Source: Leuconostoc fallax KCTC 3537
GTDB taxonomy: Bacteria > Bacillota > Bacilli > Lactobacillales > Lactobacillaceae
Direction of reading: 5' to 3'
NCBI RefSeq assembly: GCF_000165675.1
Contig: NZ_AEIZ01000013.1
Location: forward strand, 20,467 to 84,466
Length of the DNA: 64,000 nt
Positions 58,147 to 64,000 of the stretch are shown piece by piece (the first letter of the stretch is position 1; every line of letters starts with the position of its first letter). Made by a program: the position numbers and the translations under genes. Under the pieces are notes generated by a model. That model saw nothing but the letters and a program-made list of their open reading frames with translations, had not been told where the DNA came from and did not search any database.

Positions 58147-59787
58147 TTATTGACGATATGCTTTTGTGACATCCATTTGTAAGCCAGTTGTGTTAATCAA
58201 TACACCCTTTACATTTGAACGTTGTAATGCATATTGTGAACGGAAGTAAAGTGGGTTAATATTTCCTTCATCAAACAAAGCTTTTTCAGCTGTCTTATAA
58301 TTGCTATCTCGCGCTGCATCATTCAAAGCATTCTTTGTTTCAGCTTCTTCGAGTGCTTTATCATAAGTCGTATTCTTGAATTTACCGTTGTTATATGAAG
58401 AATCACTCTTGAACAAGTCATAGTATGTTGACCCTTCAGGATAATCACCACCCCAAAGAGTAACAACTGCATCAAAGTTTTGTGTCTGTGAGTCTTTTAG
58501 ACGTTGGGCAAATGGTACAAACTTTTCTTCAACCTTTAGATTAGGCAAAGCTTTTTGCAAAGAACCTTGGAGGTAGTCCAATGTCGACTTTGCAGCTGGT
58601 CTGTCTGCATCAGAAGTGATAGTGAGCGTCATTTTTGATTCACCAACTTCTTTTAATCCTTCTTTAAATAGTTCTTGAGCCTTCTTAGTGTCATAGCTAT
58701 ATCCTGGGTTAACATAAGCAGCCAAATCTTTGCCATTAGCTGTCTTTGCCAAAGCTTCTGGTGCTAGTCCAGTAGCGGCTGTTGAAATACCTGACGTAAC
58801 CTGATCCGTCAATTCTTTACGATTTGTCGCATAGTTTAATGCTTGGCGAATCTTTTGATTAGCTAAGAACTTATTTTTACCTGTTTGATTATATTCAATA
58901 AATGATGTTGTAGCCTCCGGTTGCTTAACGGCATCCTTATTATTTTTATTGGCCTTATAAAGTTCGGGTGTATCAGAAATAGTTGTTCGATCAAGCTTAC
59001 CTTGTTTATACAGTTGAACAGCTGTTTCGGGCTTTTTTACAACTTGCCAAGTAATTTCATCAGTTTTGGTATTCTTGGCGTTCCAATAATTATCATTTTT
59101 TACCATCTTGAAGCTATTATTAGTCCCATTCCAACCTTCAAACTTATATGGTCCGGAATATAACTGCGTCTTAGCCGTTGTCGCATATTTCTTACCTTGC
59201 TTATCCACAAAGCTTTCTTTTTGCGGCATAAAGTTAGCAAATGTCAGCAGATACTTAAACTGTGGCAATGGTCGTTCCAAAGTGAACGTCAATTTATTAC
59301 CATCCGCCTTAACACCTAAAGTATCAACAGGTGCTTTTTTGGCTGTAATTTTATCTGCATTCTTAACACCAGAGGCGAGATAAGCATATTGTGATGCTGT
59401 TTTTGGATCAACTATGCGTTGCCAAGAATAGACAAAGTCTTGAGCCGTCAATTTTGAACCATCTGACCACTTCAACCCATCACGTAGTTCAGCTGTATAG
59501 GTTAAGCCATCTTTCGAAGCGGTAACTGACTTGGCCAAATCCATCGCTGGCTTACCGTCTTTATCAATTCTCATTAAATTAGAACCAGTGTTACCAATTA
59601 TGTTACCAGAATAAGTATCTGTATTTTTTGAAATATCTAGTGTTTGAATTTCAGTAGGTAAAGTGAAATGTAGTGACTTTGAATTCGCACCGTCTTTACT
59701 ATTGCCCCACAAACCAGCGGCACGTGTACCACCAGCTACGACAACAACGGCCGCAGCGCCTAGGGCTACTTTTTTCCATGTATCCAT
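58147..59787 (-). CDS. oppA: Oligopeptide-binding protein OppA, without lipobox
   Basis: A 546-residue SBP_bac_5 family peptide-binding protein, first gene of oppABCDF. Family signatures: LPTEIQTLDISKNTDTYSGN, DGLKWSDGSKLTAQDFVYSW, IRQALNYATNRKEL and VVTLWGGDYPEGSTYYDLF. The N-terminus (MDTWKKVALGAAAVVVVAGG then TRAAGLWG) is hydrophobic but has no Cys at the lipobox position, so it is either cleaved and secreted or kept as a membrane anchor. It captures peptides that PepO and others degrade. Confidence 0.9.
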   Translation of the reverse strand: MDTWKKVALGAAAVVVVAGGTRAAGLWGNSKDGANSKSLHFTLPTEIQTLDISKNTDTYSGNIIGNTGSNLMRIDKDGKPAMDLAKSVTASKDGLTYTAELRDGLKWSDGSKLTAQDFVYSWQRIVDPKTASQYAYLASGVKNADKITAKKAPVDTLGVKADGNKLTFTLERPLPQFKYLLTFANFMPQKESFVDKQGKKYATTAKTQLYSGPYKFEGWNGTNNSFKMVKNDNYWNAKNTKTDEITWQVVKKPETAVQLYKQGKLDRTTISDTPELYKANKNNKDAVKQPEATTSFIEYNQTGKNKFLANQKIRQALNYATNRKELTDQVTSGISTAATGLAPEALAKTANGKDLAAYVNPGYSYDTKKAQELFKEGLKEVGESKMTLTITSDADRPAAKSTLDYLQGSLQKALPNLKVEEKFVPFAQRLKDSQTQNFDAVVTLWGGDYPEGSTYYDLFKSDSSYNNGKFKNTTYDKALEEAETKNALNDAARDSNYKTAEKALFDEGNINPLYFRSQYALQRSNVKGVLINTTGLQMDVTKAYRQ

Positions 59788-59890
59788 ATAAAATATCCTC
59801 CCGAGACATTTCTTAACAATGAGAATATTTTATCACATCAATATCTCATATACAACTCATTATATGACACAATGAAAACGCATACAAATA

Positions 59891-59921
59891 AAAAACACTA
59901 TATCTACTGTATAGTGTTTTT
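59891..59921 (-). terminator. Terminator of the glutamine-type ABC operon
   Basis: An 11-bp stem AAAACACTATA (59892-59902) with TATAGTGTTTT (59910-59920), T-run on the minus strand. Confidence 0.8.
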
Positions 59922-59945
59922 TAATAATCATTCATTTTTCTTATC

Positions 59946-60608
59946 TTAAGCTAATTTTGAATCAAACCATTTAGCTAATAATGATAGGCCATAGTTGACA
60001 ACAAAGTACATCGCCGCAATCAATAGCAAAATCGGTACCATGTACGTATTATCTTGTCCGTAGACAATTTGTGCACGATACATTAACTCAGGTAAGACAA
60101 TGGCCGTTGCCAATGATGTATCCTTAACCAAAGAAATAAATTGTGAAATCAATGGCGGAATCATCGTCTTATATGCTTGTGGCAAAATGATATGCCACAT
60201 TGTTTGCGCGTTGGACATACCGGTTGAACGTGCGCCTTCTGTTTGACCAAAATCAATTGACTTTAAGCCACCACGGATAATTTCGGCAACCATCATCGAT
60301 TCAAATGCTGTCATCGCAATAATTGCTGATGTCAGGATGGAAAGATGGACGCCAAAACGTGGTAAGGCGAAGTACGTAAAGAAGATAATTAACAAAAGTG
60401 GTAAGTTTCGAACAATATCAATAATCAAACCCACAAACCGTGAAAAATATGGTATTTTTTCATATCGGATAACACCTAAAATGGATCCGATAACGAAAGA
60501 CAAAACAATTGATACGACTGAAACTAAAATCGTGATCCCTAGACCGCCTAGCAAATACTTTAAATTATCAGCACTGAAGGCAGAAAACATTGAAGATAAA
60601 ATTATCAT
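59946..60608 (-). CDS. Polar amino acid ABC transporter permease 2
   Basis: A 220-residue His/Glu/Gln-type permease (RNLPLLLIIFFTYFALP, EAA loop EGARSTGMSNAQTMWHIILP, QFISLVKDTSLA). Last gene of a four-gene operon; AGGAGG upstream. With the next permease it forms the heterodimeric channel. Confidence 0.9.
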   Translation of the reverse strand: MIILSSMFSAFSADNLKYLLGGLGITILVSVVSIVLSFVIGSILGVIRYEKIPYFSRFVGLIIDIVRNLPLLLIIFFTYFALPRFGVHLSILTSAIIAMTAFESMMVAEIIRGGLKSIDFGQTEGARSTGMSNAQTMWHIILPQAYKTMIPPLISQFISLVKDTSLATAIVLPELMYRAQIVYGQDNTYMVPILLLIAAMYFVVNYGLSLLAKWFDSKLA

Positions 60609-60622
60609 AATTCCTAAGCCTC

Positions 60623-61258
60623 CTATGCGCTTTTCTTTTCAAGATGTTGCATGTAATAAGATAGCGGCAACGTGATAATCAAGTACAAAATACCTGCAAC
60701 GATATATGTGTTAAACGGATCAAAATTCAAGCCCGCAATGACGTTCGCCTGGTACATAATATCAAATCCCGCAACAAAGGCAAGAATCGAAGAGTTTTTA
60801 ACTAAGTTAATAAACTGGTTCGCTAGAGATGGTAAGGCAACCACAAATGCTTGTGGCAGGATAATTCGTGACATCGCTTGTCCGTATGACAATCCGTTAG
60901 CACGCGCCCCTTCCATTTGACCACTATCAATCGATTGAATACCGGCTCTCACTGTCTCTGCAATAAATGCAGAAGTATATAGTGTCAAACCTAACGTTCC
61001 CGACCAAAATCCGGAGATTTTAATGGCGTTTGAAATCACAATATAGAAGAACATTGTAATAACCAACAGCGGTATATTTCGGAAAATTTCCACATAAGTG
61101 TGACCAAAAATGGACAACGCCTTATTTGGTAAAATTTCTAGAATGGCAAACAGCGTACCTAAAATCATCGATCCGACAAGGGCAATTAACGATGCAAGGA
61201 GTGTATAACCGAATCCTGATAAAAATGTTGAGAGATTATCTGTAAATATCGTCGTCAT
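60623..61258 (-). CDS. Polar amino acid ABC transporter permease 1
   Basis: A 211-residue paralogue of the downstream permease (FRNIPLLVITMFFYIVI, EGARANGLSYGQAMSRIILP, FINLVKNSSI). Its ATG at 61258 overlaps the stop of the binding protein (ATGA). Confidence 0.9.
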   Translation of the reverse strand: MTTIFTDNLSTFLSGFGYTLLASLIALVGSMILGTLFAILEILPNKALSIFGHTYVEIFRNIPLLVITMFFYIVISNAIKISGFWSGTLGLTLYTSAFIAETVRAGIQSIDSGQMEGARANGLSYGQAMSRIILPQAFVVALPSLANQFINLVKNSSILAFVAGFDIMYQANVIAGLNFDPFNTYIVAGILYLIITLPLSYYMQHLEKKSA

Positions 61259-62117
61259 TTTTGCAAAGTCCTCCAATCCAATCCGGGTACATTTGAGAAC
61301 CATTTCTTGATCAAACGATTATATGTGCCGTTTTTTTCTAGTTCATCTAGGGCCTTATTCATCGCCGCAATCATCCGAGGTTGGTCATTATCTGTAGCCA
61401 ATCCATAAGGTTGGTTCGTAAAGTTACCACCGACAATCTTATAGCCCGGATTTTGTTGCGCTAGTCCATATAATATCGCATTATCAGTTGTTAACGCATC
61501 ACCTTGCCCAGCCTTTAAAGCTGTCATGCTCTGTGCATAATCAGCTAATGAAAGCACTCTGACTTTTGGCGCAAATTCCTTCATGGTTGGTATCGCTGTA
61601 GTACCAACTGCTCCGATAACTGTTCGACCCGGCTGATTCAAATCTTTAACCGAACGAATGTCCGAATTTTCCTTAACTAACAAAGACTGTCCGGCTGGGA
61701 AATAAGGTTGCGTAAAATCAACTTGATTTTCTCGTTCCTTGGTAATTGTCATAACCGAGGCCGTTGCATCAATGTTGGCATTTTTAAGCAACTGAATTTT
61801 CGAGCTAGAAGAAACTTGAACCAGTTCTGCCTTAAGTTTAATGTTTTGGTCTTTAGCGATTTGTTTCGTCACTGCGCGAGCAATATCAACATCGAAACCT
61901 TCATATTCACCAGTTTTAGTATTCATTAAACCAAACAGGCGCGTATCAGCTTTAACACCCCATACAATACGATGCTGTTCCTTAATACGATCAAATGTAT
62001 CCACATGTTTTGCTTCAGAAGCACCTTTGGCTAAACCGCCCCATACACCCAAGACAATCAATAACGCTAAAACAATCGCAGCGATTAAACCAAATCGCTT
62101 TTTTTAGCCTTTTCCAT
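61255..62117 (-). CDS. Glutamine-type substrate-binding protein, without lipobox (frameshifted near start)
   Basis: A family-3 solute-binding protein of about 287 residues. The ATG at 62115-62117 follows GGAGGGATAAT; the frame is lost in a T7 run (62099-62105), and one added base gives MEKAKKKRFGLIAAIVLALL, a membrane helix, then the mature domain (GLMNTKTGEYEGFDVDIARAV, VDFTQPYFPAGQSLLV, GQGDALTTDNAILYG). No Cys lipobox. It probably binds glutamine or glutamate. Coupled to the permease downstream; the ATPase gene is 12 bases upstream. Confidence 0.85.
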
Positions 62118-62129
62118 ATTATCCCTCCA

Positions 62130-62867
62130 TTAATGACGTTCTACTTGACTCAAGAACTGCTTGGCTCGAGGGTCGTCTGGATTCGTAAAGAATTTCTCAG
62201 TTGTACTATCTTCCAAAATTTCGCCGGCATCCATAAAGATAACACGATCTGCAACCTGCTTGGCAAAGTTCATTTCGTGCGTCACGACTAGCATTGTCAT
62301 ATCAGAATCCGAAGCAATATCCTTCATAACATCCAATACATCACCAATCATTTCTGGATCCAAAGCAGATGTTGGTTCATCAAACAACAACGCTTTTGGC
62401 TTCATAGCTAATGAACGAGCGATGGCTACACGTTGCTTTTGCCCACCAGACAAAGCAGAAGGCATACTATCAGCTTTATCAGCTAAACCAACCTTATCAA
62501 GCAACTCCATAGCAACTTTTTTGTTCTCTGCCTCATCACGCTTCAAAACTAAGCGTGGTGCCAACATGATGTTCTCTAGCGTTGACTTATTATTGTAGAG
62601 ATTGAAATGCTGGAAAACCATTCCAACATTTTTACGAATACGATTGATATCCGTTTTCGGATCATGCAAATCATACCCATTAACGATTAGCTGTCCTTCT
62701 TGAATTTCCTCTAGCCCATTAATTGTTCTAATTAACGTTGATTTACCTGAACCTGACGGTCCAATAAGCACAACGGTTTCACCAGCATCAATGGATAGAT
62801 TTACATTTTTTAAAGCATGGAAGTCACCATAGTACTTCTCAACATTTTTGAATTCAATCATTGACAT
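62130..62867 (-). CDS. glnQ: Polar amino acid ABC transporter ATPase (GlnQ-like)
   Basis: A 245-residue ATPase: Walker [11 protein letters not shown]-loop MVFQHFNLY, signature [17 protein letters not shown], Walker [14 protein letters not shown], switch VVTHEM. AGAGGAG precedes the ATG. First gene of the four-gene operon; a promoter-like TTGACT-18-TACAAT lies at about 62955-62984 on the minus strand. Confidence 0.92.
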   Translation of the reverse strand: MSMIEFKNVEKYYGDFHALKNVNLSIDAGETVVLIGPSGSGKSTLIRTINGLEEIQEGQLIVNGYDLHDPKTDINRIRKNVGMVFQHFNLYNNKSTLENIMLAPRLVLKRDEAENKKVAMELLDKVGLADKADSMPSALSGGQKQRVAIARSLAMKPKALLFDEPTSALDPEMIGDVLDVMKDIASDSDMTMLVVTHEMNFAKQVADRVIFMDAGEILEDSTTEKFFTNPDDPRAKQFLSQVERH

Positions 62868-63148
62868 GATTAATCTCCTCTCTAGTACAAGGTTCTAGTA
62901 TAAATTAAGAATATAAGATATTTTTCCCATATTGTATTATCAATTAAACCTTAACTATTATTGTACTAGTAAAACCTGTAAACAGTCAAAGTTAAACCAC
63001 TATAAATTACAGAAAACACATAAAAAATTAACATTTCATCTCATTTTGTTTGGAATAAATGCATAAATTAAAAAAGCAAGGTTAATTTGTTAGTATTTCA
63101 CCAATTAAACCTCTTCATTATCGTACATCAACAGCTCTAAAATTATTT

Positions 63149-63975
63149 TCATTTGTATAAATATACATTGCTTATATAATATATTGTGAATGTGATCACT
63201 AATGCCGCGTATATAAAATTTACTTTTTGCCAGATTTTAATCATACCCGAAAATTCACGTAACAGCGCAAACATTTTATATGTATATTTCGTATGTGCTC
63301 CTCTGACCGAAACATTAAGTCCCTGCTGCTTAGCCAACATTAGCGCCCTATATAAATGATAATTGCTTGTATATAGCGTAAAATTTTCCCGAATGATGCG
63401 ATAAGTTAACGCTATATTTTGAAAGGTATTACGTGAATGTTCTTCTAGAATTGTTTTTCTAACGGTATTTTATATTTTAAAACTGCATAATCCCGCATTG
63501 CCCGCGCTTCACTTAGTATTTCATCCGGTCCTTGTCCACCCGAAAACACCATTATGGGCCACTCACCAGTTGTTTTATAAATACTATGTGCATCCTGCGC
63601 CATGAGATCCACTCGTGCACCTACAATTTTGCCAACATACTGTCCTTGAACTAAACCACCACCTAGCACAACTAATGGCCCAGTCTGCGGTTGCCTAGTT
63701 AAATTCATCATTATATTACGTACTATAAAATATCCAAATTCTACAACGATTAGAAAAGAAATTGCATTAACAAGATAAATAATATTTTTATCTACTTGTT
63801 GGTAGAAAGACCAGGCATTAACAGAAATATTAGTACCTATATACATTACTAGTAAGGCTACATATCCCAATACGAGGCGTTTCATCGGATTTTTTCGCCA
63901 ATATTTAAATGTATAGTAAATAATGAACGTTGTTAACACTAAACCAATAATATTTAAAACACTCAATAGCAACAT
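63149..63975 (-). CDS. DUF218/YdcF-like membrane protein (frameshifted in this record)
   Basis: About 277 residues: three or four N-terminal helices, then a DUF218 domain beginning LVVLGGGLVQGQYVGKIVGARV with the FSGGQGPDEILSEARAM motif, and a final membrane helix. The frame breaks at a T5 run (63454-63458); one added base gives LEKTILEEHSRNTFQNIALT and rejoins MLAKQQGLNVSVRG. DUF218 proteins are linked with cell-envelope carbohydrate metabolism in other bacteria; the reaction is unknown. The ATG at 63975 follows GAGGT; a GTG at 63984 is in frame. Confidence 0.78.
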
Positions 63976-64000
63976 TATACGCACCTCTATTCTAGAGTTA

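Overview
The window looks like a low-GC Gram-positive heterofermentative lactic acid bacterium, almost certainly Leuconostoc or a very close relative. The 487-residue glucose-6-phosphate dehydrogenase matches, from memory, the well-known L. mesenteroides enzyme almost residue for residue. T-box leaders, ClpL, PepO, CrcB pairs and a SpxB-free fermentative gene set fit the same group. A consensus 16-bp parS site at 24038 marks this as chromosome, probably in the origin-proximal part. This is inference from the sequence alone.

Layout. 1-4.6 kb: a partial PMT-type glycosyltransferase, a LysM cell-wall protein with hexapeptide repeats, a divergent TetR/hydrolase pair, and an NhaC-type transporter behind a tyrosine T-box. 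5-9.2 kb: EamA transporter, B3/4-domain protein, SugE guanidinium exporter with an attenuator-like leader, tRNA-Lys, DegV and two CrcB fluoride channel subunits. 9.2-12.2 kb: a predicted tryptophan ABC transporter (trpXYZ) preceded by a 15-residue leader peptide with tandem Trp codons and mutually exclusive RNA hairpins. 12.3-24 kb: broken MFS gene, zwf, clpL, rlmD, dicarboxylate/amino acid symporter, GNAT, quinone oxidoreductase, acetoin/diacetyl reductase. 24-27.5 kb: copY-copB copper resistance and an aquaporin. 27.6-30 kb: two related membrane-anchored XRE regulators. 30-43.8 kb: RluA, RF3, a polyphosphate operon (HD-Ppx, Ppk, Ppx), Tag, enolase, Cfa, TpiA, a Nudix-DUF1810 fusion and a GT2 enzyme. 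43.8-50 kb: MFS, Pgk, tRNA-Gln and tRNA-Tyr, TauE, PepO. 50-54 kb: LacI-controlled alpha-glucoside uptake and hydrolysis. 54-63 kb: oppABCDF and a glutamine-type ABC transporter.

The strongest biological signal is the trpXYZ leader: promoter, Shine-Dalgarno, MHNLLLISNKAWWRR, and a set of RNA segments that can form either an antiterminator or a terminator, followed by a second terminator whose loop nearly duplicates the antiterminator strand. This is ribosome-mediated attenuation by design, in a phylum where T-boxes usually do this job.

The strongest technical signal is that at least sixteen genes or gene ends are shifted by exactly one missing base. Fifteen of the sixteen sites lie in A or T runs of five to seven, and I saw no run of eight or more A or T anywhere. 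All are repaired by adding one base. This points to homopolymer under-calling in the assembly rather than mass gene decay, so most frameshifted genes below should be treated as probably intact.

Regulation visible from sequence: one T-box, one leader-peptide attenuator, a leader with terminator before sugE, cop boxes, a cre-like site and a LacI-type operator, several palindromic operators, and many intrinsic terminators shared by convergent genes.
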